A DNA stretch of 64,000 bases from Catellatospora sp. IY07-71 (GTDB lineage: Bacteria > Actinomycetota > Actinomycetes > Mycobacteriales > Micromonosporaceae). A program made the position numbers and the translations under genes. Location of the stretch: contig NZ_AP023360.1 in NCBI RefSeq assembly GCF_018326265.1, positions 1,541,501 to 1,605,500 of the forward strand, given 5' to 3'. Below, piece by piece: positions 46,296 to 55,534 of this stretch (positions are counted from its first letter, which is position 1; every line of letters starts with the position of its first letter). The notes under the pieces were generated by a model. It was not told the DNA's origin. It searched no databases and worked only from the letters and a program-made list of their open reading frames with translations.

Positions 46296-47030
46296 GTGAC
46301 GCAGCAGGAGCGGTCGCGGACCAGGGTGCTGGTGGTCGACGACGAGACGAACATCTGCGCGCTGCTGTCGGCGACGCTGCGCCTGGTCGAGTTCGACGTG
46401 CGGGTCGCGCACACCGGCCGGGACGCGCTGATCGCGGCCGAGGAGTTCCAGCCCGACCTGGTCGTGCTCGACGTGATGCTGCCCGACCTGGACGGCTTCG
46501 AGGTGGCCCGGCAGCTCCGTGCCGACGGCCGTGGCCCGGAGAACGCCCTGGTGCCGGTGCTGTTCCTGACCGCCCGACACTCCGTGGAGGACCGCATCTC
46601 CGGGCTGACCGTCGGCGCGGACGACTACGTCACCAAGCCGTTCAGCCTGGAGGAGGTCGTGCTGCGGATCCGGGCCATCCTGCGCCGCAGCCGGCCGGGC
46701 GGCGAGCCCGCCGACAGCGGCGTGCTGCGCTACGCCGACCTGGAGCTGCACGAGGACGCGCACGAGGTGCGCCGCGGCGGCAAGCTCGTCGACCTGTCCC
46801 CGACCGAGTTCAACCTGCTGCGCTACCTGCTGGTCAACGCGGGCCGGGTGGTCTCCAAGGCGCAGATCCTGGACCGGGTGTGGAGCTACGACTTCGGCGG
46901 CGACGGCCGCATCGTCGAGTCGTACGTCTACTACCTGCGCAAGAAGGTCGACAAGTGGGATCCGCCGCTGATCCACACGGTGCGCGGCGTCGGGTACGCG
47001 CTCCGCCTGCCCCGGGGTGATCAGGAATGA
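46296..47030 (+). CDS. OmpR-family response regulator
   Basis: A 244-residue OmpR/PhoB regulator. VLVVDDETNICALLSATLR starts the receiver, the phospho-accepting Asp is in LVVLDVMLPDLDGFEV, and Lys is in DDYVTKPFSLEE. The winged-helix output domain has LSPTEFNLLRYLLVNAGRVV and SYVYYLRKKVDKWD. GTG at 46296 follows GGGGGAG. It overlaps the downstream kinase by four bases (ATGA). Confidence 0.95.
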   Translation: MTQQERSRTRVLVVDDETNICALLSATLRLVEFDVRVAHTGRDALIAAEEFQPDLVVLDVMLPDLDGFEVARQLRADGRGPENALVPVLFLTARHSVEDRISGLTVGADDYVTKPFSLEEVVLRIRAILRRSRPGGEPADSGVLRYADLELHEDAHEVRRGGKLVDLSPTEFNLLRYLLVNAGRVVSKAQILDRVWSYDFGGDGRIVESYVYYLRKKVDKWDPPLIHTVRGVGYALRLPRGDQE

Positions 47031-48694
47031 TCCGCCCACCGTGGCGGCGGTGGACCCTGCGCACCCGGATGGTGGTCGCGGTGGTGGCCCTGGCCGGTGT
47101 GGCCCTGCTCATCACCGACTTCGTCGCCGCCACCACGCTGCGCCACTACCTGGTACAGCAGCTCGACGAGGACGTGCTCCGGCTCGCCAACGTCGGCTTC
47201 GGCCGCGGGGGGCCGGGTGGCGGCGGGCCGGGTCCGGTGCCCAGCCCGCTGCCGACCGCCACCACGCTGCCCGGCGCCGCGCCGCAGCCGGACCCGACGG
47301 CCACGCCGACGACGGCGGCTGTCTCCGACGTGACCTGCAACGTGCAGGATGCGCCCGGCGGCGGCCGGGCCCCCAACATCCCGCCCGGCCTCAACGACGC
47401 GATCGTGCTGAACTACGACACCGCTGGCCGGCTCACGTACTGTCTAGCCAGCGATGTCAGCCTCGCCGAGCGGCCGCGGCTGACCTTCGACGAGATCAAG
47501 GCGCACGCGGCCGACCCTGCCGCCAAGCAGCCGCCGCGCGCGTTCACCGCCACGAGCCTGTCCGGGCAGGAGTTCCGGGTCGCGGTCAGTCACGTCGCCG
47601 GGTCGAGGTCCGGCGTCGGCGAGCACTACCGGGTCGCGGCGATCTCGCTGGACCGGGTGGACTCCACCGCGAACCTGATGCTGCTGATCGGGCTGGGTGT
47701 CGGCGCGTTGGTGCTGCTGGTGCTGGGCTTCGTGGCGTACAGCGTGGTCCGGTTCGGGCTGCGGCCGCTGACGAACATGGAGCACGCCGCCGCGCAGATC
47801 GCGGGCGGCGATCTCACCGCCCGGGTGCCCGATCCCGACCCGCACACCGAGCCCGGCCGGCTAGGTCTCGCGCTCAACACCATGCTGTCCCGCATCGAGG
47901 CGGCGGTGACCGCGCGTGCCGCGTCCGAGCAGCGGCTGCGCCAGTTCCTCGCGGACGCCTCGCATGAGCTGCGCACCCCGCTCACCTCGATCCGCGGATT
48001 CGCCGAGCTGTACCGGCGCGGCGGCGCGCCGCCCGGCCCGGAGCTGGACGAGACCATGTCCCGGATCGAGCAGGAGGCGGGCCGGATGGGCCTGCTGGTC
48101 GAGGACCTGCTGCTGCTGGCCGCACTGGACGAGGAGCGCCCGCTGCAGCAGTCCCGGGTGGACCTGCTCGCGGTCGCGGCCGACACGGTCCGCGACGCGC
48201 ACGTGCGCAACCCGCAGCGCACCGTGGAGCTGGCCGGGTTCGAGCCGGTCTGCGTGCTGGGCGACGAGCACCGGCTGCGCCAGGTCGCCACGAACCTGGT
48301 GGCCAACGCGCTCCAGCACACGCCCCCCGACGCCCGGGTGACCCTGCGCATCAGTCACCGCGGCGGCGAGCCCGTCGACGAGCCGTTCGAGCTGCCGGTG
48401 GCCCGGGACAGCGGCCCGGTGGTGGCCGCGGTCGGCGCCGAGCTGGACGCGGCGGTGCCGGTCGCGATCGTCGAGGTCAGCGACACCGGGCCGGGGGTGC
48501 CGCCGGAGCACGCGTCGCGCATCTTCGAGCGGTTGTACCGCGCCGACCCGCACCGGGCGCGCAGTCACGGCGGCGCGGGCCTCGGCCTGGCCATCGCCTC
48601 GGCCATCGTGAAAGCCCACGGTGGCCGCATCGAGCTGGCCACGGCCCCCGGCGCGGGCTCGACATTCCGGGTCCTACTGCCGTTAGCCACCTGA
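47027..48694 (+). CDS. sensor histidine kinase
   Basis: A 555-residue membrane histidine kinase, cognate to the upstream regulator. Two membrane helices (about 10-36 and 208-238) bracket an extracytoplasmic region with a Pro/Gly-rich loop; a HAMP domain follows. The phospho-accepting His is in DASHELRTPLTSIRGFAEL near residue 314, and the ATPase domain shows NLVANALQHTPPDARV, DTGPGVPPEHASRIFERLY and GGAGLGLAIASAIVKAHGG. Signal unknown; the neighbouring adaptor gene suggests envelope stress or exporter control. Confidence 0.95.
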   Translation: MIRPPWRRWTLRTRMVVAVVALAGVALLITDFVAATTLRHYLVQQLDEDVLRLANVGFGRGGPGGGGPGPVPSPLPTATTLPGAAPQPDPTATPTTAAVSDVTCNVQDAPGGGRAPNIPPGLNDAIVLNYDTAGRLTYCLASDVSLAERPRLTFDEIKAHAADPAAKQPPRAFTATSLSGQEFRVAVSHVAGSRSGVGEHYRVAAISLDRVDSTANLMLLIGLGVGALVLLVLGFVAYSVVRFGLRPLTNMEHAAAQIAGGDLTARVPDPDPHTEPGRLGLALNTMLSRIEAAVTARAASEQRLRQFLADASHELRTPLTSIRGFAELYRRGGAPPGPELDETMSRIEQEAGRMGLLVEDLLLLAALDEERPLQQSRVDLLAVAADTVRDAHVRNPQRTVELAGFEPVCVLGDEHRLRQVATNLVANALQHTPPDARVTLRISHRGGEPVDEPFELPVARDSGPVVAAVGAELDAAVPVAIVEVSDTGPGVPPEHASRIFERLYRADPHRARSHGGAGLGLAIASAIVKAHGGRIELATAPGAGSTFRVLLPLAT

Positions 48695-48705
48695 CCCGGT
48701 CCCTC

Positions 48706-48784
48706 GATCATCCGACTTGCCTGGCACATGGGCGTATCTTGAGCGCGGATACGCCCATGTGCCTGGCAACTTGGATGATCATGG
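48706..48784. repeat. 79-bp palindromic element, family C copy 1
   Basis: Arms GATCATCCGACTTGCCTGGC and GCCTGGCAACTTGGATGATC pair around a loop containing GCGTATCTTGAGCGCGGATAC. Its right edge directly abuts the 5'-truncated gene that follows. Copies also at 55435 and 57362. Confidence 0.88.
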
Positions 48785-49456
48785 GTGTGGCCGTCGGCCA
48801 ACCTCGGCCCGTACGCCTGGCCGGTCCTGCACTCGCGCAACTTCCTCAAGGATCCCGTCGACTACATCGGCTACTGGAACGGGTTCGCGGCCAACCGCCG
48901 CGCCGCCACGCCGATCCAGGTGGTCGCCGGGGAGACGGTGCCGGGCCCGGAGTACAACAGCGGTTTCGTCACCGATTACGCGGTGACGGTGCGCGGCGGC
49001 ACGACCGTGCCGGCGTACCTCAGCATCCACGACGGCGTCACCGGTGACCTCCTCTCCGACGTGAGGCTGTGGGGTTCGGTCACCTGGGCCGTCGCTCCGC
49101 AGGGCCCGTTCCTGGTGCGCTACCGCTCGGCCGACGGACTGGACTGCTGGTACTACCCGCCGAACCTGCCGCGGCACCTGCTCCGCACCCGCAAGCCGCT
49201 CATCAACAGCTACACGATGAGTGCACGAACGATCGACATCGATCTGCGGACGACGACGAAGAACTGCCATGGCGGGCCCGTGGGCCTGTGGTTCTCGGGT
49301 CAGCTGTCGGTCCGGCCGTCGCCGGCCCGGACGGCGCAGGACGCGGTGCGCAGCGCGGTGCAGGCGGCGCTCGCGCAGGTGTACGCGCCGCGCACCGCTC
49401 CGGTCCGGTGGCACGAGGCGCCGACCCCCGCCCGGATCGCCTTGGTGAAGCCGTAA
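48785..49456 (+). pseudogene. 5'-truncated duplicate of the secreted protein gene at 49573
   Basis: An open frame of 223 codons whose sequence matches only the C-terminal third of the next gene: 28 bases (AACCTCGGCCCGTACGCCTG and eight more) are identical at 48800 and 50989, and CWYYPP and ALVKP are shared. No signal peptide, no ribosome site, and the upstream ~480 residues are gone. Homology stops 16 bases from the family C palindrome. The remnant still has an uninterrupted frame, so recent truncation or a gene fragment is likely; it probably makes no secreted product. Confidence 0.75.
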
Positions 49457-49475
49457 CTCGCCGCACCTTGTGGAC

Positions 49476-49522
49476 GGATGATCGATCGACCGGCCGTATG
49501 CCCGATGCGCGATCGATCATCC
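49476..49522 (+). promoter_or_regulatory. 13-bp inverted repeat upstream of secreted protein gene
   Basis: GGATGATCGATCG (49476-49488) and CGATCGATCATCC (49510-49522) are perfect complements separated by 21 bases. A -10-like TACAGT follows at 49529. It may be an operator, or a terminator for the upstream remnant. Confidence 0.5.
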
Positions 49523-49572
49523 GCTCTCTACAGTGGACGCGATTCTGAGCCGCGTCCACGGGGAGGCAACAC

Positions 49573-51678
49573 ATGCGGCGGACCACGATCGCTGCTGCGC
49601 TGGTCAGCGCACTGAGTTTCACCATCGTAGGGCTGGGCACGCCGGCGGCGGCGGCCCCGACCACCATCCAGGGCTGGGTCTTCGACGACGTCACGAACGC
49701 ACCGGTCGCCGGCGCGTGCGTGAGCGCGTACCGGCCGGGCCTGGAAACGCCGCTGCCGCCGCGCAAGGTCGGCGAGGCCTGCACCGACGCGACGGGCGCC
49801 TACCGCTTCGACGACCTGCCCACCGAGCCCGACGGCGCCACCAGCAACGTGAAACTGGTCGCGAGTGCGCCCGGCTACACCGACCTGTGGTACCTGGACC
49901 GGCTGAGCTTCTCCGACGCGAACGGGGTGCCCCTCAACCAGCCGGTGCCGGTCAACTTCCACCTCTACCTGGGCGGCACGCTCAGCGGGCAGATCCTGAC
50001 GCACCTGGGCGAGCCGGCGGCCAACCGCCGGGTGTTCGTCTATCCGGTCGGCGATTCGCGGTACGAAGCGTGGGCCTACACCGACGCCGCCGGCTTCTAC
50101 GCGGTGCCCGGACTGAAGGCGGGCAAGTACCAGGTCCAGGTGATCGGCGTCAGCAACGGCTTCGACACGGAGTACGTCCCGAACACGCGGGACCGCGCCG
50201 CGGCGACGGTCTACGAGGTCACCTCCGGCGGCACGCTGGTCGCACCGGCGCACCGGCTGCTGGCGCCGCTGGCCGACCTGGCCGTCACCGTGCTGGACGA
50301 CGTCACCGGCGCGCCGGTGCCCGGTGCCTGCGCCGAGGCCGTTTCCGTCGCCCTCACCTGCGCCGCGGACGGAGTGATCCGGCTGACCGGCCTGAAGCTC
50401 GGGGCGCAGAACGTGGTCGCGCACGGCGGGGCGGACCACTGGCCGGCTCGGGCCGGAAAGGTTCTCTACACGGGACAGAACGACGTCACCGTCCGGCTGA
50501 CCCGCGCCGGCACCATCCGCACCCGGCTGGTCTCGGCCGGCGACCCCACCAAGGGCGTCCGGGGCTGCGTCTACCACCTGCCGGGGACGGTCGCCGGGCG
50601 GCTGGCCCCCAAGCCTGAGGTCGGCAACCCCGCGCCGCCGGTGGTGCCCCGGATCGAGTCCTGCTCGGGCGAGGACGGCTGGGTGACCGTGGGCCCGGTC
50701 GGCGTGCAGCCGGTGAACCTGTTCGTCCGGCCGGACGCGCCGTACGGCGCGCAGTGGCTGGGTCACGACGGCAAGGGCACCGGTGACCAGGACCTCGCTA
50801 AGCGGGTGTGGGTGACCGGCACCGCGCAGACGGCGCTCGCGCCGATCAGGCTGGACCTCGGCGGCGCCATCGCCGGCACGGTCTACCCCTACGACGTGAT
50901 GTGCGCGAGCCCGCTCGGCGTCAACGCGTACTCGCTGCGGATCCCGGGCGTCGCCGCGTGCACCGAGGACGGCTCGTACCGGCTGGACAACCTCGGCCCG
51001 TACGCCTGGCCGGTCCAGTACCGCCGCAACGAGATCGGCTATCCCGTGTACGTGGGCCCGTGGTCGGGATACGCCCTGAACCGCCGGTCGGCGCTGCCGA
51101 TCAAGGTGACCTCGGGCAAGACCTTCGACGCCGGGGACCTCTACAACAACCGGGGCATCGTGACGCTCGTCGCGACGGTCCCGGGACGCGACACGCAGCA
51201 GGAGGCGTACCTCAGCGTGTACGACGCGACCACCGGCGACCTGCTCGCCGAGAACGACGTGCCGTCCTGGGCCTTCGAGCACGGGGTCGACGCGCTGCCC
51301 ACCAAGGTGCTGCTGCGCTACCGGGACACCACGCGCGACTGCTGGTACTACCCGCCCGCGCAGCAGAACCGGACCCCGGCGGCCAAGCCGGTCATCGACC
51401 TGAGTGGCGCCGCCTGGTCGGACATCGTCCGCGGGTTCGAGATCAGGTTCGGGGACACCTGCCGGCCCGGGTCGGTGAACCTCTGGTTCCCGGACCGCGT
51501 GGCGGGCAGGCCGGTCGGCGGCGGTCTCACCTCGGTGACGGCCGGGCAGCTGAAGGCGCTGGTCGGGCGGGTGGCGGTGGCCGCCGCGGCCGCGACCACG
51601 GCGCCGCCGCCGGTGCAGACGCCGTCCACCCGGTACGGCGGCCCCACGCAGGACCGGATCGCCCTGGTCAAGCCGTAG
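49573..51678 (+). CDS. secreted multi-domain protein with carboxypeptidase-regulatory-like repeats
   Basis: A 701-residue secreted protein (signal peptide ending ...GTPAAAA). The rest is a chain of ~80-100-residue beta-sandwich units of the carboxypeptidase-regulatory-like/CNA-B type, each opening with a G(x)V(x)D or LAVTVLDDVTGAPVPGAC-like strand and closing near AYTDAAGFYAVPGLKAGKY-type turns. It looks like a surface or matrix protein rather than an enzyme. GGGGAGG precedes the ATG. The C-terminal region is duplicated, truncated, upstream at 48785. Confidence 0.78.
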   Translation: MRRTTIAAALVSALSFTIVGLGTPAAAAPTTIQGWVFDDVTNAPVAGACVSAYRPGLETPLPPRKVGEACTDATGAYRFDDLPTEPDGATSNVKLVASAPGYTDLWYLDRLSFSDANGVPLNQPVPVNFHLYLGGTLSGQILTHLGEPAANRRVFVYPVGDSRYEAWAYTDAAGFYAVPGLKAGKYQVQVIGVSNGFDTEYVPNTRDRAAATVYEVTSGGTLVAPAHRLLAPLADLAVTVLDDVTGAPVPGACAEAVSVALTCAADGVIRLTGLKLGAQNVVAHGGADHWPARAGKVLYTGQNDVTVRLTRAGTIRTRLVSAGDPTKGVRGCVYHLPGTVAGRLAPKPEVGNPAPPVVPRIESCSGEDGWVTVGPVGVQPVNLFVRPDAPYGAQWLGHDGKGTGDQDLAKRVWVTGTAQTALAPIRLDLGGAIAGTVYPYDVMCASPLGVNAYSLRIPGVAACTEDGSYRLDNLGPYAWPVQYRRNEIGYPVYVGPWSGYALNRRSALPIKVTSGKTFDAGDLYNNRGIVTLVATVPGRDTQQEAYLSVYDATTGDLLAENDVPSWAFEHGVDALPTKVLLRYRDTTRDCWYYPPAQQNRTPAAKPVIDLSGAAWSDIVRGFEIRFGDTCRPGSVNLWFPDRVAGRPVGGGLTSVTAGQLKALVGRVAVAAAAATTAPPPVQTPSTRYGGPTQDRIALVKP

Positions 51679-51686
51679 CCGGCACG

Positions 51687-51735
51687 TCGACGGGACCTCC
51701 CAGCTTCCTCCGAGGTCGGCCGGAGGTCCCGTCGA
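51687..51735 (+). terminator. terminator hairpin after secreted protein gene
   Basis: A 14-bp perfect inverted repeat (51687-51700 and 51722-51735, arm TCGACGGGACCTCC) with a 21-base loop, between the secreted protein gene and the next exporter operon. Confidence 0.6.
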
Positions 51736-51750
51736 GGGCGTGCCGCCACG

Positions 51751-52929
51751 ATGCTCGCCATGCGATTGCGGCGAGCCATCCCGCTCGGGCGCACCGCTCT
51801 GCTGAACAGCGCCCTCGGGGTGCTGCTCGCGGGCGGTGGCACCTGGGCGTACTTCATGATCAGCGGCGACGCGGAGCCGGCCCAGGGCAGCACGGTGCGC
51901 ACCGTGGCGGTGGCGCAGGGCACGGTGACCGCGACGGTGACCGCCGACGGCACCATCGAGTCGGCGAACACCATGTCGGCCGACTTCACCACCGGCGGCA
52001 CCGTCACCGCGATCAAGGTCAAGGTCGGCGACCGGGTCAAGAAGGGCGCGGTGCTCGCCACGGTCGACGCGACCGAGGTGAACGAGTCACTGGCCACCGC
52101 CGAGCGCAACCTCGACGCCGCGCGGGACGCGCTGGACCGGGCCGAGGACGGCGGCGACGACAGCACCATCGCCAACGCCGAGAACCAGGTGGACCAGGCC
52201 GAGTCGGCGGTGGCCGCGGCCCGGCGCGCGGTGAACGGCACCGTGCTCAAGGCGCCCATGGCCGGCACCGTGGTGGCGATCAGCGGCGCGGTGGGCGGCT
52301 CCTCCGGCGGCTCGTCGGGCGGCGGCAACGGCTCGTCGTCTTCGACGTCCTCGTCCGGCTTCATACAGCTCGCCGACCTGACGAAGCTCCAGGTCGCGGC
52401 AGGGGTCGCCGAGGCGGACGCGACCCGGCTCAAGACCGGGCAGCGCGCGACGGTCGCCTGGAACGCGCTGACCGGCACGACCGCGACCGGCAAGGTGTCG
52501 GCGATCTCGCCGACCGCCTCCGACGGCAACACCGTGACGTACCCGATCGAGGTGCTGCTGGACAGCATCCCGGAGGGCGTCCGGCTGGGCCAGACGGTGA
52601 GCCTGACGGTGACCGTCGACGAGGTCGCGGACGCGGTGTACGTCCCGGCCGCCGCGGTGCGCACGGCCGGCGGGCGGACCACGGTGACCGTGGTCAAGGA
52701 CGGCGTGCAGGAGACCCGCTCGGTGGAGATCGGGCTCAAGGGCGACTCCTACACGGTGATCGTGTCCGGGGTCGAGGTGGGCGAGCAGGTCGTGCTGGCC
52801 ACCGTCACCAGCGGCACGAACAACCAGCAGCAGTTCCCGGGCGGGCCGGGCGGCCTGACCGGCGGCGGCTTCGGCGGGGGCGGCTTCGGCGGCACCGGCG
52901 GCAACCGTCCCGCGGGCGGGGGCCGGTGA
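51751..52929 (+). CDS. membrane-fusion efflux adaptor (MacA-like)
   Basis: A 392-residue adaptor with a single N-terminal membrane anchor (ALLNSALGVLLAGGGTWAYF). Barrel, coiled-coil hairpin (AERNLDAARDALDRAEDG, QVDQAESAVAAARRAV) and lipoyl-like domains follow; a Ser/Gly linker (SSGGSSGGGNGSSSSTSS) interrupts the barrel, and the C-terminus is Gly-rich. Its stop overlaps the ATG of the ABC ATPase (TGATG). ATG at 51751 or 51760 are both possible starts. Confidence 0.85.
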   Translation: MLAMRLRRAIPLGRTALLNSALGVLLAGGGTWAYFMISGDAEPAQGSTVRTVAVAQGTVTATVTADGTIESANTMSADFTTGGTVTAIKVKVGDRVKKGAVLATVDATEVNESLATAERNLDAARDALDRAEDGGDDSTIANAENQVDQAESAVAAARRAVNGTVLKAPMAGTVVAISGAVGGSSGGSSGGGNGSSSSTSSSGFIQLADLTKLQVAAGVAEADATRLKTGQRATVAWNALTGTTATGKVSAISPTASDGNTVTYPIEVLLDSIPEGVRLGQTVSLTVTVDEVADAVYVPAAAVRTAGGRTTVTVVKDGVQETRSVEIGLKGDSYTVIVSGVEVGEQVVLATVTSGTNNQQQFPGGPGGLTGGGFGGGGFGGTGGNRPAGGGR

Positions 52930-53663
52930 TGGCGGCGTACGGCCGGGACGGCCGCCCGGTCCTGGAGGTGACGGACCTGGTCAAGACGTACGGCGAGGGC
53001 GAGACGGCGGTGCACGCGCTGGCCGGGGTCAGCCTCGTCGTCGAGCCCGGGGACTACGTCGCGATCATGGGTTCGTCGGGCTCCGGCAAGTCCACCCTGA
53101 TGAACATCCTCGGCTGCCTGGACGTGCCCACCTCGGGCACCTACCGGCTGGACGGGGTGGACGTCAGCGAGCTGAACGAGTCGCAGCTGGCGCTGGTGCG
53201 CAACCGCCGGATCGGGTTCGTGTTCCAGTCCTTCAACCTCATCGCCCGCACGAGCGCGCTGGCCAACGTGGAGCTGCCGCTCGCGTACGCCGGGGTGGGC
53301 CGGGCCGAGCGCCGCGAGCGGGCGCTGGCCGCGCTGGACCTGGTCGGGCTGGCCAACCGGGCCGAACACGACCCGAACCAGCTCTCCGGCGGCCAGCAGC
53401 AGCGGGTCGCGGTGGCCCGCGCGCTGGTCAGCCGGCCCGCGCTGCTGCTGGCCGACGAGCCGACGGGCAACCTGGACAGCCGCTCCACCCGCGACGTGCT
53501 CGGCATCCTGGACGGGCTCAACGCCCAGGGCCGCACCATCGTGCTGATCACGCACGAGGACGAGGTGGCCGCGCACGCCCACCGCACGATCCGGCTGGTC
53601 GACGGCCGGATCGTGACGGACGAGCGCCGCCGCCCCATCGTGCGGCAGGCGGTGGCCGTATGA
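52929..53663 (+). CDS. ABC transporter ATPase (MacB-type)
   Basis: A 244-residue ATPase of the MacB/LolD class. Walker A GSSGSGKSTLMNIL, Q-loop region VFQSFNLIARTSALANVELP, signature LSGGQQQRVAVARAL and Walker [18 protein letters not shown] are all present. Translation is coupled to the adaptor upstream and to the permease downstream (ATGA). It energises mechanotransmission rather than direct translocation in the MacB family. Confidence 0.95.
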   Translation: MAAYGRDGRPVLEVTDLVKTYGEGETAVHALAGVSLVVEPGDYVAIMGSSGSGKSTLMNILGCLDVPTSGTYRLDGVDVSELNESQLALVRNRRIGFVFQSFNLIARTSALANVELPLAYAGVGRAERRERALAALDLVGLANRAEHDPNQLSGGQQQRVAVARALVSRPALLLADEPTGNLDSRSTRDVLGILDGLNAQGRTIVLITHEDEVAAHAHRTIRLVDGRIVTDERRRPIVRQAVAV

Positions 53664-54862
53664 GCATCTTCGAGGTCTTCGGCTTCGCGCTGCGCGGCGT
53701 CGCGGCGAACAAGCTGCGCTCCGGGCTGACCGTGCTCGGCATCCTGATCGGTGTCGCCGCGGTGATCCTGCTGGTCGCGGTCGGCAACGGCTCGGCCAAG
53801 CAGGTCGAGGACAGCCTGGCCGCGCTCGGCACGAACACGCTGACCGTGCAGGGCGGCCGCGGCGGCGACACCGGCTACCGCACCGACCTGACCCTGGACA
53901 TCGTCAAGGCGCTGCAGGACCGGGACTCCGCGCCGGACGTGAAGAGCGTCTCGCCCGTGGTCAGCTCGTCCCAGACGCTGACCTTCGGCGACGCGTCGTA
54001 CGACGTGAACTCGGTGATCGGCACCTACCCGTCGTACTTCTCCGCGTCTAATAGCGTGGTGGCGCGCGGGTCGGGCTTCACCGAGGAGGACGTCGACCAG
54101 GCCGCCCGGGTGGTGGTGCTCGGGCCGACCACGGCCGAGGAGCTGTTCGGCATTGTGGATCCGGTCGGGCAGCGCGTCGGCATCGGCGGGCAGATCTTCT
54201 CGGTCATCGGCGTACTGGCCAAGAAGGGCTCGACCGGGTTCAACGACCCGGACGACGTGGCCATCGCGCCGCTGCCCGCGGTCCAGCGCGCGCTCACCGG
54301 CTACGGCCCCGTCTCGTCGATCACCATCGAGGCGGTGAACGCGGACGCGGTGGCCGCCGCCAAGGCCGAGATCACCTCGATCCTGAACGCCAAGATGCAC
54401 GTCGCGGACGGTGCGAGCAGCACGCCGTACCAGATCCGGGACGCCTCGCAGCTGCTGGAGACGCGCACCGCGACCGCCGAGACGTTCACCGTGCTGCTGG
54501 GCGCGGTCGCCGGGATCTCGCTGGTGGTCGGCGGCATAGGCATCACCAACATCATGATGGTGTCGGTGACCGAGCGGACCCGGGAGATCGGCATCCGCAA
54601 GGCGCTCGGCGCCCCGCGCCGGATCATCCTCACCCAGTTCCTGATCGAGGCGACGCTGCTCAGCCTGGCCGGCGGCGGGTCAGGGGTGGCGGCGGCGCTG
54701 ATCGGCGCCAACTTCGAGATCGTCGGCATCAAACCGGTGATCATGCCGGACTCGGTCGCGCTGGCGCTCGGCGTCTGCGTCGCGATCGGCCTGTTCTTCG
54801 GCAGCTACCCGGCCAGCCGCGCCGCCGGCCTGCGCCCCATCGACGCCCTGCGGTACGAGTGA
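53660..54862 (+). CDS. MacB/FtsX-type permease
   Basis: A 400-residue permease with four membrane helices: one N-terminal helix, a large periplasmic domain, and three C-terminal helices. RSGLTVLGILIGVAAVILLV marks the FtsX-type start and GGIGITNIMMVSVTERTREI with GIRKALGAPRRII the conserved cytoplasmic coupling region before the last helices. It overlaps the ATPase by four bases. With the ATPase and adaptor it forms a tripartite export module for a peptide, lipid or antibiotic. Confidence 0.95.
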   Translation: MSIFEVFGFALRGVAANKLRSGLTVLGILIGVAAVILLVAVGNGSAKQVEDSLAALGTNTLTVQGGRGGDTGYRTDLTLDIVKALQDRDSAPDVKSVSPVVSSSQTLTFGDASYDVNSVIGTYPSYFSASNSVVARGSGFTEEDVDQAARVVVLGPTTAEELFGIVDPVGQRVGIGGQIFSVIGVLAKKGSTGFNDPDDVAIAPLPAVQRALTGYGPVSSITIEAVNADAVAAAKAEITSILNAKMHVADGASSTPYQIRDASQLLETRTATAETFTVLLGAVAGISLVVGGIGITNIMMVSVTERTREIGIRKALGAPRRIILTQFLIEATLLSLAGGGSGVAAALIGANFEIVGIKPVIMPDSVALALGVCVAIGLFFGSYPASRAAGLRPIDALRYE

Positions 54863-54876
54863 GGAGCCCGACCCCG

Positions 54877-55428
54877 ATGAAGCACGCGATCCGTACTCCG
54901 GACACTGCGCCCACAGACGACGCCGCGCCCATGGACGACCTGGTCGCGGGCCTGGCCAAGGCGAAACGCGGGCCGTGGCTCACCCGCAGCACCGGCATCC
55001 TGCTGGCGCTCGTGCTGACCTGCGGCGGCTTCCTGGCCGGCGTCCAGGTGCAGCAGCGCTTCGGCACCGGCTCCGGCACGGCGGCCGGCACTGCGACGGG
55101 CAACCGCCCCGCCAACGGCTACCGCGGCAACTTCGGCGGCCAGTACGGCTTCCCCGGGGGCATGCCCGGCGGGCAGCAGGGCCAGACCGGCGGCCAGCAG
55201 ACCGCCGCCGCCCCGATCAGCGGCAAGATCAAGCTGGTCGACGGCACCACCGTCTACATCGAGACCGCCGACGGCAGCGTGCTGACCATCAAGACCGGCG
55301 AGAACACCACCGTCCAGGCCACCGAGAAGATCACCCTCAAGGACCTCGCCGCCGGCACCGACATCACCGTCCAGGGCACCACCCAGGACACCACCGTCAC
55401 CGCCACCTCCATCACCACCGCCGGCTAA
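54877..55428 (+). CDS. membrane-anchored secreted accessory protein of the exporter operon
   Basis: A 183-residue protein with one N-terminal membrane helix (RSTGILLALVLTCGGFLAGV) after a short acidic leader, a Gly/Gln-rich region (FPGGMPGGQQGQTGGQQ) and a C-terminal OB-like beta domain (KIKLVDGTTVYIETADGSVL, ENTTVQATEKITLKDLAAGT). GAGGAG ten bases upstream fixes the ATG at 54877; GTG at 54859 is the alternative. It completes the four-gene module; the C-terminal domain may bind the exported substrate. Confidence 0.75.
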   Translation: MKHAIRTPDTAPTDDAAPMDDLVAGLAKAKRGPWLTRSTGILLALVLTCGGFLAGVQVQQRFGTGSGTAAGTATGNRPANGYRGNFGGQYGFPGGMPGGQQGQTGGQQTAAAPISGKIKLVDGTTVYIETADGSVLTIKTGENTTVQATEKITLKDLAAGTDITVQGTTQDTTVTATSITTAG

Positions 55429-55434
55429 CGCCCA

Positions 55435-55513
55435 GATCATCTGACTTGCCAGGCACTCGGGCGTATCTTGAGCGCACATACCCCCGTGTGCCTGGCAAGT
55501 CGGACGATCATGG
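55435..55513. repeat. palindromic element, family C copy 2
   Basis: GATCATCTGACTTGCCAGGC and GCCTGGCAAGTCGGACGATC pair around a loop with CGTATCTTGAGCGCACATAC. It separates the exporter accessory gene from the convergent sensor kinase. Confidence 0.88.
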
Positions 55514-55534
55514 CCCGGCCCGGCCCGGCCGCGG

